From Acidobacteriota bacterium (GTDB taxonomy: Bacteria; Acidobacteriota; Terriglobia; Bryobacterales; UBA6623), in the NCBI GenBank assembly GCA_016125275.1, contig WGMB01000004.1, forward strand, positions 186,001-250,000: a stretch of DNA of 64,000 nt, read 5' to 3'. How positions within the stretch are numbered: the stretch's first letter is position 1; every line of letters begins with the position of its first letter. Positions 51,879 to 59,087 of the stretch are shown here, piece after piece. The position numbers and the translations under genes are program-made. Under the pieces are notes generated by a model. The model was not told where the DNA came from, made no database searches, and saw only the letters and a program-made list of their open reading frames with translations.

Positions 51879-53102
51879 CTACAAGTCGCTGGTGTCGACG
51901 ATGTAGAGGTTGATCCGGCCGCTCTCCTGGCTGGTGAACAGGATCTTCGTGCCGTCCTGGTTCCACACCGGGCGCGGCTCGTTGAGGTACTTGCGCGCCG
52001 GGAACCACAGGCCCCAGTTGCGGAACGGGAAGCGCTCGTCGGCCGGCAGCTCCGGCTTGGCTCCCAGCGGAATCGTCACCAGCGGGCGAATAGTCCCGGC
52101 CTTCAAGTCGATGAGCGCGAGGCCGTTGCCGAGCGGCCCGCCGTAGACGTCGGTCACGACCAAGTGCTGCTTGAGCGGGTGGTAGCTGGGGTGTCCGGCC
52201 GGGACGTGCTCGGCGTCGAATGCGACGCGCTCCACGCCGGTCTTGGCGTCGACCTCGATCAGCGTCTGCACGTTCGTCAAGGGGTCGTGGCGCGGGAACA
52301 GGATCGCCTGCCCGTCAGGCCGCCAAGTGGGATGGTGGAGGTCGCCGGCCAGCCACTGCAACTGCTGGGTGGCGAAATCGTAGACGAACACCTCGACCAG
52401 CTTCGGAAAGTCCTCGGTGGTGCGGTGCACGATCATCACGCGGTCGCCGGTGGGGCTGAACCGGGTGTTCTGCAGCACCGACGGGTTGTTGACCGTGAGG
52501 GCGCGATTGGGCGTCAGCGCCAGCGCGCGCTCGAGCGTCACCAGCGGCTGGTACTCCTTCTTGGCGAGGTCGTAGACGCCTTGCTCCAGGCCCGTGCCGC
52601 AGGAGAGCTTTTTGCCGTCCGGGCTCAGGCGGGTGCAGGGGACCGGCGTGTTGACGCGTTCGACCGGGCCGCCCTCGACTGAGACGCGCGCCATGACGCT
52701 GGGGCCGGAGCGGTTGTCCATGAAGTAGACGTACTTGCCGTCGGGGCCCCAGAGCTGGTTGACGCCCACGTGATAGTGCCCCTTGAGCCCGGCGACGAGC
52801 TTGCGCTCGTCGCCGCCGTCGGCGTCCATCACCCACAGCGAGCCCGGGTAGCGGCCGGTCGCCGTCAGCGTGTCGACCTGCGGGTCGAAGCGGAAGAAGG
52901 CGATGCGGGTTTCGTCGGGCGACCAGGGCGAGACGAAGTAGTAGTGATGGTTTTCGTGCTGCGAGCTGACGAAGCGGGTGATCTTGGCGCCGGTGACCGG
53001 ATCGGTGAGGTGCTGGAGGCGGGATTGGGCGGCCGACGGGCCGGCGGCGGCGACCAACAGGAGCAGCAGCGGAGCCAGCACGGGGCGGGGGCGTTGTGAC
53101 AT
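51879..53102 (-). CDS. Oligogalacturonate-lyase-like secreted beta-propeller protein
   Basis: 407 aa with a signal peptide (LAPLLLLLVAAAGPSAAQ). It is a seven-bladed propeller with WD40/PD40-type blades: WSPDETRIAFFRFDPQVD, WGPDGKYVYFMDN, TRLSPDGKKLSCGTG and the last blade NQDGTKILFTSQESGRINLY. The beginning (HLTDPVTGAKITRFVSS) and the end (SGRINLYIVDTSDL) match oligogalacturonate lyase-type proteins, but the catalytic residues were not verified. Probable role in pectin-fragment binding or cleavage. TAGCGT lies 7 nt before the ATG on the - strand and there is no ribosome site. Confidence 0.8.
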   Translation of the reverse strand: MSQRPRPVLAPLLLLLVAAAGPSAAQSRLQHLTDPVTGAKITRFVSSQHENHHYYFVSPWSPDETRIAFFRFDPQVDTLTATGRYPGSLWVMDADGGDERKLVAGLKGHYHVGVNQLWGPDGKYVYFMDNRSGPSVMARVSVEGGPVERVNTPVPCTRLSPDGKKLSCGTGLEQGVYDLAKKEYQPLVTLERALALTPNRALTVNNPSVLQNTRFSPTGDRVMIVHRTTEDFPKLVEVFVYDFATQQLQWLAGDLHHPTWRPDGQAILFPRHDPLTNVQTLIEVDAKTGVERVAFDAEHVPAGHPSYHPLKQHLVVTDVYGGPLGNGLALIDLKAGTIRPLVTIPLGAKPELPADERFPFRNWGLWFPARKYLNEPRPVWNQDGTKILFTSQESGRINLYIVDTSDL

Positions 53103-53193
53103 TTCGGATACGCTAGCACAGGCCGGAAAAACCGATCGACCGGCGGAGGGGAACAGCCGTATTCTAGGAGCGGTTAGGGAGGAACGCCGCTCG

Positions 53194-54105
53194 ATGGACT
53201 GGATCGCCTCGATGCCCGGCCCACAGTTTCTGGGCCTCTATTTCGTCGTTATCGCAGCGACTCTGGCGGCCTGCTGGGCCGCACTGCGGACGGTTTCGGG
53301 CGACGGACCCGAGCCGATGGTTCCGGTGAATCCGGACCCCTACCAACTGGCTTGGCTGCGGGGCGGCGACGACGAGGTCGCGCGGCTGGCGATCATCGAT
53401 CTGGCGCGGCGGGGCCTGCTGCACGAGAGTCCCGGCCGGGGGCTGCTGGGCAAGCCGCGGGTGCGCCCGAGCAAGGAGCCCCCGCCGAGGGGCCTGGCGG
53501 CGGGTCCGCGCATGGTGATGGAAGCTTTCAAGCAGCACGATCTGCCGCTGGCAGGGATGCTCAAGCAGGCCGCGTTTCGCGACGCCGTGCGGTCGATCGT
53601 CGATCCGATCGCGGCGCAGTTTGGGGACAGCTTTCTGGTTTCGAGCGCGCAGCGGCTCTACGTCTTCGGTTTCGGCGCGCTGGCGATACTGGGGCTGGGC
53701 GGCTACAAGCTGGTTGTGGCGTTGTCCAAGGGCCGCACGAACGTGGGGTTCCTGTGCCTGTTCGCGCTGATTGGAACGGGCGTGTTGTGGGCCTTGACGC
53801 GGGCGCGACTCAACAGCCGGGGTCGGCTGTACCTGGAGCGGGCCAAGGGCGCCTATCGGGAGCTCGAGACGCGGCCCAAGATGGAGGGAACCGGGCTCCA
53901 GCCGCAGGAGCTGCTGCTGGCGGTGGCTCTGTTCGGGGCGCCGGTGCTGCTGGGCGGTCCGGACATGATGTACGCCTCGATGTTGGGCGAGGACTTGCGG
54001 CGCCGGACCTCCGGCTGGACCGACACGAGCTCGGGCAGCTCTTGCAGCAGCTCTGACAGCGGCGGCGGTTGTGGCGGCGGCTGCGGCGGTTGCGGCGGCG
54101 AATAG
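53194..54105 (+). CDS. TIGR04222-type membrane protein with Cys/Gly/Ser-rich C-terminal tail, putative substrate of the DUF692 enzyme
   Basis: 303 aa. An N-terminal membrane helix at about residues 11-31 is followed by NPDPYQLAWLRGGDDEVARL (residues 46-65), the hallmark of the TIGR04222 domain. Two further helices lie at about 155-177 and 184-203. The tail after residue 279 is low-complexity: Ser-rich, then Gly/Cys-rich, with Cys284, Cys293, Cys297 and Cys300 spaced CGGGCGGC near the end. Such tails are a known feature of this family and have no assigned function. The stop is immediately followed by the DUF692 start. Cys are the usual targets of DUF692 enzymes, so the tail is a candidate modification site (inference). 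Confidence 0.82.
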   Translation: MDWIASMPGPQFLGLYFVVIAATLAACWAALRTVSGDGPEPMVPVNPDPYQLAWLRGGDDEVARLAIIDLARRGLLHESPGRGLLGKPRVRPSKEPPPRGLAAGPRMVMEAFKQHDLPLAGMLKQAAFRDAVRSIVDPIAAQFGDSFLVSSAQRLYVFGFGALAILGLGGYKLVVALSKGRTNVGFLCLFALIGTGVLWALTRARLNSRGRLYLERAKGAYRELETRPKMEGTGLQPQELLLAVALFGAPVLLGGPDMMYASMLGEDLRRRTSGWTDTSSGSSCSSSDSGGGCGGGCGGCGGE

Positions 54106-54954
54106 GTGGAGAGGGCGACGGAGCTTCCGGCGCTGGGCGTCGGCCTGGGGTACCGGCCGGCGCTGCATGGCGGGATCTTTCGCCACCGGCCGAGTCTGGA
54201 TCTGCTGGAGATCACGATCGACCACTACCTGGAGGCGTCGCCGGAGAAGCGGGACGAGCTGGAGCTGCTGAGGGCGCACTTTCCGCTGATTCCGCATGGG
54301 CTGAACCTGTCACTGGGCAGCGCCGAGGGGCTCGACGGCCGCTACCTGGACGCCGTGGCGGCCGTGGTAGAGCGGTTGAATCCGCCGTGGTGGAGCGAGC
54401 ATGTCGCCTTCACCCGCGCCGGCGGCGTGGAGATCGGGCACCTGGCGCCGCTGCCGCGCAGCGAGGAGGCTCTCGATGCGTTGTGCGCCAATATCGCCGT
54501 GGCGCGCCGAGCGATCGCGGCGCCGCTGATCCTCGAGAACATCACCACGACGATGGATCTGCCGGGCGCGGAGATGTCCGAGGCGGAATTTCTGAAGGCC
54601 TTGTGCGAGCGCGCCGATTGCGGGCTGCTGCTCGACGTGACGAACCTGTGGCTCAACGCGACGCGGCTGGGTCTCGACCCGGAAGCGGCGCTCGACGAGC
54701 TGCTGGCGGCCTGCGGAGAGCGCGTGGTGCAGTTGCACTTTGTGGGGCCGGAGCGGCGCGGGCGGGAGTGGACCGACACGCACGGCGGGGCCATGACCGA
54801 GGAGGTCTGGCGGCTGCTCGACAGGACCCTGGCCGGAGCGCCGGTGCGCGCCGCCATCCTGGAGAGGGACCAGGCCTTCCCGCCGTTCGGCGAGTTGCTG
54901 GCCGAGGTCGAGCGCGCCCGCGAGAGCGGCCGCCGCGAGAGGCTATGGGCCTAG
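54106..54954 (+). CDS. DUF692 family multinuclear non-haem iron oxidase (MNIO)
   Basis: 282 aa TIM-barrel protein of the DUF692 family, which includes MbnB (methanobactin), TglH and the bufferin enzymes, Fe-dependent oxidases that modify Cys or nearby residues in ribosomal peptides. Metal-ligand motifs are all present in order: PHGLNLSLG (His), WSEHVAFT (Glu-x-His region), LENITTTM (Glu, Asn), LLLDVTNLWLN (Asp, Asn), QLHFVGPE (His), WTDTHGG (Asp, His) and LERDQAFPPF (Glu). GTG start directly after the upstream stop. Overlaps the next gene by 10 nt. Complete length. Strong assignment; the substrate is inferred from context. Confidence 0.93.
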   Translation: MERATELPALGVGLGYRPALHGGIFRHRPSLDLLEITIDHYLEASPEKRDELELLRAHFPLIPHGLNLSLGSAEGLDGRYLDAVAAVVERLNPPWWSEHVAFTRAGGVEIGHLAPLPRSEEALDALCANIAVARRAIAAPLILENITTTMDLPGAEMSEAEFLKALCERADCGLLLDVTNLWLNATRLGLDPEAALDELLAACGERVVQLHFVGPERRGREWTDTHGGAMTEEVWRLLDRTLAGAPVRAAILERDQAFPPFGELLAEVERARESGRRERLWA

Positions 54955-55436
54955 AGGCGCTGCAGCGAGAGCTGGCGGCGCGGGCGACCGGTCGGCCGGC
55001 GGCGGGCGAGAACCCCGGGTTGCCGCCGGCGGACCAACTGGAGAGCTTTGCGGCGGCGCTGGTCCGCAAGAGAGCCCGGGAGGTGCGGGAGCTGCTGCCG
55101 CGTACGGCGCGCTTACTCGGCGAGCGCTTCGACGGCCTGTTTGGCGAATATGCCGAGGGCCGCCCGACCGAGGGGCCGCAGCGGCACCGGCGGGACGCGG
55201 TCGCCTTCGCCGCCAGCCTACGGGAGCGCGGCCAGGCGGCGGGCGAGACCGCCCGCTATGAGGCTTCGTGGTTGGAGATGGGGCTGGGCAGGCGGGTTCT
55301 GCTGCGAAAGTTTCCGGCCGGGGCGATCGAGGACGGCGCGGACGGGTACGTGGTCGTTTTGTGGTGGCGCGGGCTCAGGGGGAGGGTTCGGGCGCTGCAC
55401 TGGCCGCCGAAGCGGCCCGCGAGCCGGTCGTTGTAG
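54945..55436 (+). CDS. Partner protein of the DUF692 enzyme, BufC/SCO6045-like
   Basis: 163 aa from ATG 54945, overlapping the DUF692 gene by 10 nt. The core segment KRAREVRELLPRTARLLGER followed by FDGLFGEYAEGRPTEGPQRH and DAVAFAASL resembles the helical partners of DUF692 enzymes (DUF2063/BufC type; in actinobacteria the SCO6045-like protein), which bind the precursor peptide. The end is odd: the last dozen codons run into a 30-bp repeat found again at 58106, and the stop codon itself lies in RHS-derived DNA. The natural C-terminus may therefore have been replaced by a rearrangement. Confidence 0.75.
   Translation: MGLEALQRELAARATGRPAAGENPGLPPADQLESFAAALVRKRAREVRELLPRTARLLGERFDGLFGEYAEGRPTEGPQRHRRDAVAFAASLRERGQAAGETARYEASWLEMGLGRRVLLRKFPAGAIEDGADGYVVVLWWRGLRGRVRALHWPPKRPASRSL
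55390..55419. repeat. 30-bp direct repeat, left copy
   Basis: Thirty bases starting GGGCGCTGCACTGG and ending GCGGCCCG are identical to 58106-58135 in the same orientation (36 bases with one mismatch, C versus T). The repeat contains a hairpin GGCCGCcgaaGCGGCC. The two copies bracket a 2.7-kb stretch of RHS and transposase debris. The right end (GAGCC, 55421-55425) is the junction with the RHS fragment. Confidence 0.75.
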
Positions 55437-55500
55437 CAGTGCTGCACCACAAAGCCCCTGGCGTAGACCGCCGCGGGCCGAGAGAGTCGTGGGGCGGAGG
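55422..55500 (-). pseudogene. RHS-repeat protein fragment (duplicate of part of the main RHS remnant)
   Basis: On the - strand it encodes AAVYARGFVVQHCYNDRL, nearly the same as AAVYASGLVEQHCYNDRL in the RHS remnant at about 57.43-57.49 kb. The DNA match is exact over 24 bases (55422-55445 and 57430-57453). It is cut off after NDRL by the junction with the 3' end of the DUF692-partner gene. Microhomology AGCC/GAGCC lies at the join. Confidence 0.7.
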
Positions 55501-55707
55501 AGCCAAAACGGGGACACCCTTGTCTGTTCCAGCGACGGCCGCTTCGAGTGGAGTCTAAGTGATTAATTGGCAATTACTTACAGTGATACTGGCCTGACTG
55601 GGCTACGGAGCTGCCAATGGGTTCGTCGAGTCGTAAGAGGCTTGGACTCAACGGGATACGATCCGCGTGGCTTCGAAATTGAGTCTGTCCCGGTTGCCCC
55701 GGTTGCC

Positions 55708-55791
55708 CCCTAAAACGTCCTGGCGGTTGTTGCCCCGCTGAGTCAGGTGATGCGGTGCGCCGACCGCCACCACCCGCGCCGCTCTCGGCAT
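55708..55791 (-). pseudogene. Stub of a REP-associated tyrosine transposase (RAYT, IS200-like)
   Basis: The - strand from ATG 55791 reads MPRAARVVAVGAPHHLTQRG followed by NNRQDV, the highly conserved N-terminus of RAYT/Y1 transposases (MPR..R....G.PHH.TQRGN.RQ). The metal-ligand HH pair is present, but similarity ends after about 28 codons and the catalytic Tyr region is absent. Remnant only. The surrounding DNA (55501-55899) shows no other gene. Confidence 0.7.
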
Positions 55792-55899
55792 CGTTCGCCG
55801 GCATTCTCGCACATTTCGCAGCCTATTCGGGCTCCGTCCCCGATCTGCCCTCCCGATCTGCCCGCGTCTTAGTTTCAATCCCCCGAACTGCCCGTGGCC

Positions 55900-56349
55900 T
55901 CACTGGCTCTCTAACTGCCTTCGCCTCTCCCTCAAGATTCTGAGGCTTAGGACGCCGCTGAGCGTTCCCAAGGGGACGGCAAAGACCGACAGCCACGAGA
56001 CAGCAAGAGCGAATTGACTGTAGCGATTCAATAAGACAGTGCGGAGCTTCAACAGGATGCTGGAGGCCCCAGCCAACTGAATGGCTATCACGACCAATGC
56101 GATACCCGAGTGGAGAGCCAGATCCATAGAGGGATCTGAGAAAACCCACGGTCCAGTCTCTTTAGAAATGCGGTCGGAGGCGAGCTTGTAAAGCGTCAAA
56201 AGTATCCTATACGGGATAACTAATCCATACAAGAGACCGATTACCAGAAACGCATCGCTAATTGAAATTAGCACGAGTGCTCCTTTTCGCTCGGTCGAAT
56301 TCGAGCCATGCATCACTTTCTTATTCCTCCAGTGCACATTTATTGACAA
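55900..56349 (-). CDS. Membrane protein of unknown function, candidate immunity gene downstream of RHS debris
   Basis: 149 aa with about four hydrophobic segments (ALVLISISDAFLVIGLLYGL near residue 25, SGIALVVIAIQLAGASSILL, then FALAVSWLSVFAVPLGTLSG). Its base composition is clearly more AT-rich than the window average, indicating foreign origin. It lies downstream of the RHS remnant on the same strand, the position where polymorphic-toxin immunity genes sit, so it may be the immunity protein of a membrane-acting toxin. Not matched to any family. Confidence 0.55.
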   Translation of the reverse strand: MSINVHWRNKKVMHGSNSTERKGALVLISISDAFLVIGLLYGLVIPYRILLTLYKLASDRISKETGPWVFSDPSMDLALHSGIALVVIAIQLAGASSILLKLRTVLLNRYSQFALAVSWLSVFAVPLGTLSGVLSLRILRERRRQLESQ

Positions 56350-56382
56350 GAGGCAGTGAGCGATAGCGACATCGATAGGATG

Positions 56383-56600
56383 TTAAACAATTGACCGCGT
56401 ATGCCAAACCCCCCCGGCGAGAGGGCCCTGTAAATTAGTCGGATTTATCCAAATCGGAGTGATGGGAATGAGAGGTACGCCTTCGACTATACTTCCCGTC
56501 GGTCCAGTCTGTGTTCCCACTCTGGTATACGGTGCCTTGGACACAACTAGTGTACATGCCATAGCCAGCACTTGCGGTCGCCCCTGCGATTGTACCGACG
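56383..56600 (-). pseudogene. Unidentified open frame after the RHS core, possible RHS C-terminal tip remnant
   Basis: The - strand frame ending at 56383 reads QGRPQVLAMACTLVVSKAPY and later VPLIPITPIWINPTNLQGPL. It lies between the RHS core and the putative immunity gene and is more AT-rich than the core, as variable toxin tips often are. It is not in frame with the RHS remnant. No toxin family was recognised. Confidence 0.3.
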
Positions 56601-57704
56601 TCATCTGGTAGTAAACTGCTGTCGGATAGTCAGGCTGGCGTTGTGCCTTCCGGCGCCGCTGTCCTCGACGGCACTGCGGGCCGATAGCGTACCGTCGATC
56701 TCCTCCCACAGGGAAAGTAATCCCGGCGCTGCCTGCCCCCCCCGCCGGCATCGGTCACCAAGCGCGTCGAGCCAAGATGATCCGTCGTGCGGAAGTACGT
56801 CCCGGCAGCTTCATACAGCGTCGCCGTCGTGTATTCCGCCGCCAACTTGCCAAAGGCGTCATACACCCACACCGTAGTCTGGCCGTTGTAGATCTTGCGA
56901 ACGCGCTTCCCCGAAAGCGTCATACCGCGTATTCACCGCTACGCCGGTGGCCGTAAACGCCGTCATCTTGTTGTTGGCGTCATACGTCATCGAGCCCGAG
57001 CCCGGCGTGATCTGCGGGTGCGCCGTCATGTTGCCGGCGTTGTCGTAGGCGATGCCGGTCCCGGTCAGCCGGTTCGTCGTCGCCTGGATCGCGGCCGACG
57101 AGGTGGGCGTCGCCATGTGCAGCGTGTGCCCGGTCGCCCCGCTGATCCAGCGGTTGCCGAAGTGGTCGTACCCGTAGGAGCGGCTCCACTGCGTCACCGC
57201 GCTCTTCGTCTCCGTCGCCGAGGCCAGCCGATTCACCGCGTCGTAAGTATAGGTCTGCGTGACCGACCACGGCGAGCCCGAGCCGTTGTCCGGGGCCCAG
57301 ATCGTCGCCATTACGTTGCCATTGTTCGCCGACGCCGACCCAAATCCCAGCGTCAGGTGCAGCTTATCGGTGGACTGGTTGGCGCAGCTCGACTGCCAGG
57401 CCGCCCCCAGGCGCATCACCGTCGGTTGCAGCCGGTCGTTGTAGCAGTGCTGCTCCACCAGGCCGCTGGCGTAAACCGCCGCGTCCAACCCGCCGTGGTC
57501 GGCGTAGTAGCTCTGCGAGATGTAGCTCGATGAAGCCCCGTTCAGCGCGGTTGAGTAGGTCCGCCCGGCGCTGTCGTGGGTGTGATCGATCTTCTTGCCC
57601 GAGGGATACGTCTCGGACTTGAGCGAGCCGTCGCGGTTGTACTCGTATGAAAACGTGTAGCTGTGCGCAGTCCACGGTGAATCCTGGACGATGGTCGTTT
57701 GCGA
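56601..57704 (-). pseudogene. RHS/YD-repeat protein remnant, frameshifted
   Basis: Reading leftward: SYTFSYEYNRDGSLKSETYP, later AAVYASGLVEQHCYNDRLQP, TYTYDAVNRLASATETKSAV, GNMTAHPQITPGSGSMTYDA, then DHLGSTRLVTDAGG and RDYFP, all typical of the RHS core. It is broken: an extra base in the G4 run (56909-56912 on the + strand as CCCC) shifts the frame at YDAFG, and a second shift follows RDYFPCG near 56700. The N-terminal two thirds of a normal RHS protein are missing. The right end at about 57.7 kb abuts another broken gene. Confidence 0.8.
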
Positions 57705-57927
57705 GGGCTGGCATCGGTCCTTGGTTCCCTATGACGCGATCGTGTGCGCCAAGGCTGCGGACGGCTCCCTCAGCGCAGGCGTCTATTCGACGCAGCGGAT
57801 CGAGATCGAGACAACAGACGCTTCGCGCTACCTCATTGCGCCAAGACAGCAGGCTCGGTTCCTCGCCGAGTTGGCAAGGCATGCTCCCCAGATCCTCGGC
57901 AAACCGATGTTCGGCTCTGTCGTTTGA
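57691..57927 (+). pseudogene. 3' fragment of a gene resembling a bacterial PH-domain protein
   Basis: 78 codons, in which YDAIVCAKAADGSLSAGVYS and RIEIETTDASRYLIAPRQQA then FLAELARHAPQILG look like the last strands and C-terminal helix of a bPH/YdbT-type domain. The expected N-terminal membrane helices are absent, and the 5' end is formed by RHS sequence on the opposite strand. Probably a host gene broken by the RHS segment. Confidence 0.5.
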
Positions 57928-58031
57928 TGGCCGGGCGCGAGAGACGGTGGGAGCGCTCCGGCCAACGCCGGCGCACCGGCGATCGTTCGCAATGATTCGT
58001 GCGGCGTTCGGCGGGCGAGAAGGGCGACTAG

Positions 58032-58199
58032 ATGTCCTTCGACTACGAGAAAGCGATTGTGGATCTGAAGGCGCAGATGACTCAGGGGCCCAAAGAGGCG
58101 GACCGGGGCGCTGCACTGGCCGCCGAAGCGGCCCGTGAGCCCATCCGTCAGAAACCCGCCTTGTTAGGGGAGAGTGTTGGTGCGCAAGAGAGGACTTGA
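58032..58199 (+). pseudogene. Short ORF reading into tRNA-Leu, probably a truncated gene
   Basis: 55 codons from ATG 58032, with GAGAAGGG about 9 nt upstream. The product begins MSFDYEKAIVDLKAQMTQGP and contains GAALAAEAAREP, encoded by the 30-bp repeat. The frame stops inside the oppositely oriented tRNA-Leu gene, so the natural 3' end has been lost. No family recognised. Confidence 0.4.
58106..58135. repeat. 30-bp direct repeat, right copy
   Basis: Identical to 55390-55419, same orientation, including the GGCCGCcgaaGCGGCC hairpin. It lies inside the short ORF at 58032 and 43 bp from the 3' end of tRNA-Leu. Confidence 0.75.
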
Positions 58200-58266
58200 A
58201 CCTCCACGGGAGTTAAATCCCACTAGGACCTGAACCTAGCGCGTCTGCCAATTCCGCCACTTGCGC
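58178..58266 (-). tRNA. tRNA-Leu (anticodon CAG)
   Basis: Read on the - strand it folds as a class II tRNA: acceptor GCGCAAG pairs with CTTGCGC, the D-arm region is GGCGGAATTGGCAGACGC, the anticodon stem CTAGG/CCTAG carries loop TTCAGGT (anticodon CAG, for CTG codons), a long variable arm follows, the T-loop is GTTCAAGTC, and CCA is encoded. Length is 89 nt. CTG is a very common Leu codon in this GC-rich genome. Confidence 0.95.
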
Positions 58267-58334
58267 ACTGGGCGTGAACGTACGAGACGCGACGAAGAAT
58301 CGCCGCGTCAATTTCAATTCAACCGCACTTCTCC

Positions 58335-58368
58335 GGCCGCTGTCAAGCGGCCCCCGGCCGGCCGGGGG
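58335..58368. repeat. Overlapping inverted repeats upstream of the flp genes
   Basis: GGCCGC (58335-58340) and GCGGCC (58347-58352) form a hairpin with loop TGTCAA. A perfect 18-bp palindrome, CCCCCGGCCGGCCGGGGG (58351-58368), overlaps its right arm. It lies between the divergent tRNA-Leu and the pilin genes. It may terminate readthrough or separate the two units. No T-run. Confidence 0.4.
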
Positions 58369-58503
58369 CGATCCGCTGCGCCGTCGCCCTTAAAGAGGGT
58401 CTGCGGCGGGCCGATATGGGTACTGTCGGGTTGGTCAGGCTCCCTGGTACGGAGCGCGGTTTGAGATCCGCCCGGTTTCCATTGAACGAGGAGAACAACT
58501 CAA

Positions 58504-58701
58504 ATGAGCTCGAAACTGAATCTGCTTCTGTTGAAGCTGCGCACGCTCGCCGAGGACGAAGAAGGTCAAGACCTGGTCGAGTACGCGCTGTTGGCGGGGT
58601 TCGTGGCCGTGGCCGCGGGCGCGTTGTTGCCGGCCATCTCGACCAGCATCAGCACGATCTTCTCCCGCATGGGCAGCGTGCTGTCCGCGGCGGCTTCCTA
58701 G
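58504..58701 (+). CDS. flp: Flp/Fap type IVb pilin
   Basis: 65 aa prepilin of a Tad (tight adherence) pilus. The prepilin peptidase motif is canonical: DEEG, cleavage, QDLVEYALLAGFVAVAAGAL, with Gly at -1, Glu at +5 and Tyr at +6, followed by the hydrophobic assembly helix. GAGGAG lies about 12 nt before the ATG. First gene of the pilus operon that extends to the right window edge. Confidence 0.93.
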   Translation: MSSKLNLLLLKLRTLAEDEEGQDLVEYALLAGFVAVAAGALLPAISTSISTIFSRMGSVLSAAAS

Positions 58702-58734
58702 TCCATCTCGGCATTCGATTCTGGAGGCAACACC

Positions 58735-58929
58735 ATGTGGAACTACTGGCAACGCGTCATCATTCGATTCCTGTGCGAGAAGGAAGAGGCGCAGGACTTG
58801 GTCGAGTATGCTCTGCTGGCGGGCGTGGTGGCCGTCGCATCGGGGCTGTTCGCGCCACAGTTGTCAGAGAGCATGGGCGCCATCTACTCGAAGTTGGCCA
58901 CCAAGTTGACCCAGGCCGCGGGCGTCTGA
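58735..58929 (+). CDS. flp: Second Flp-type pilin-like protein, Ala at the cleavage position
   Basis: 64 aa paralogue of the preceding pilin, 33 nt downstream, with GGAGG before the ATG. The processing region reads KEEA, then QDLVEYALLAGVVAVASGLF: the usual Gly at -1 is replaced by Ala, while Glu+5 and Tyr+6 are kept. It may be a slowly processed minor pilin or a pilin with altered peptidase specificity. The N-terminal leader is different from that of the first pilin. Confidence 0.88.
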   Translation: MWNYWQRVIIRFLCEKEEAQDLVEYALLAGVVAVASGLFAPQLSESMGAIYSKLATKLTQAAGV

Positions 58930-59087
58930 GCGCGCCGTCGCCGCGGGTCGTTCGATGGGGCGCAACCGTCCCCCCTCCCCTCCGGTTGCGTCCCTTCTAC
59001 CCCTCTCCCGCATCCATCCGCAACTCCTTGGTTGAAACAGGCGTCCGGCGCTAACGGGCCGTTGGCCGGGAACCGATAGGGTTTGTG

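Noticed and set aside
55390-58266. Complete integrative element inserted at tRNA-Leu
   Set aside because: No integrase, the direct repeat is not part of the tRNA 3' end, and the content is degraded fragments.
58440-58503. Possible sigma-54 promoter before flp (TGGTACGGAGC...GTTTGA)
   Set aside because: The -12 TTGC element is not present at the required spacing.
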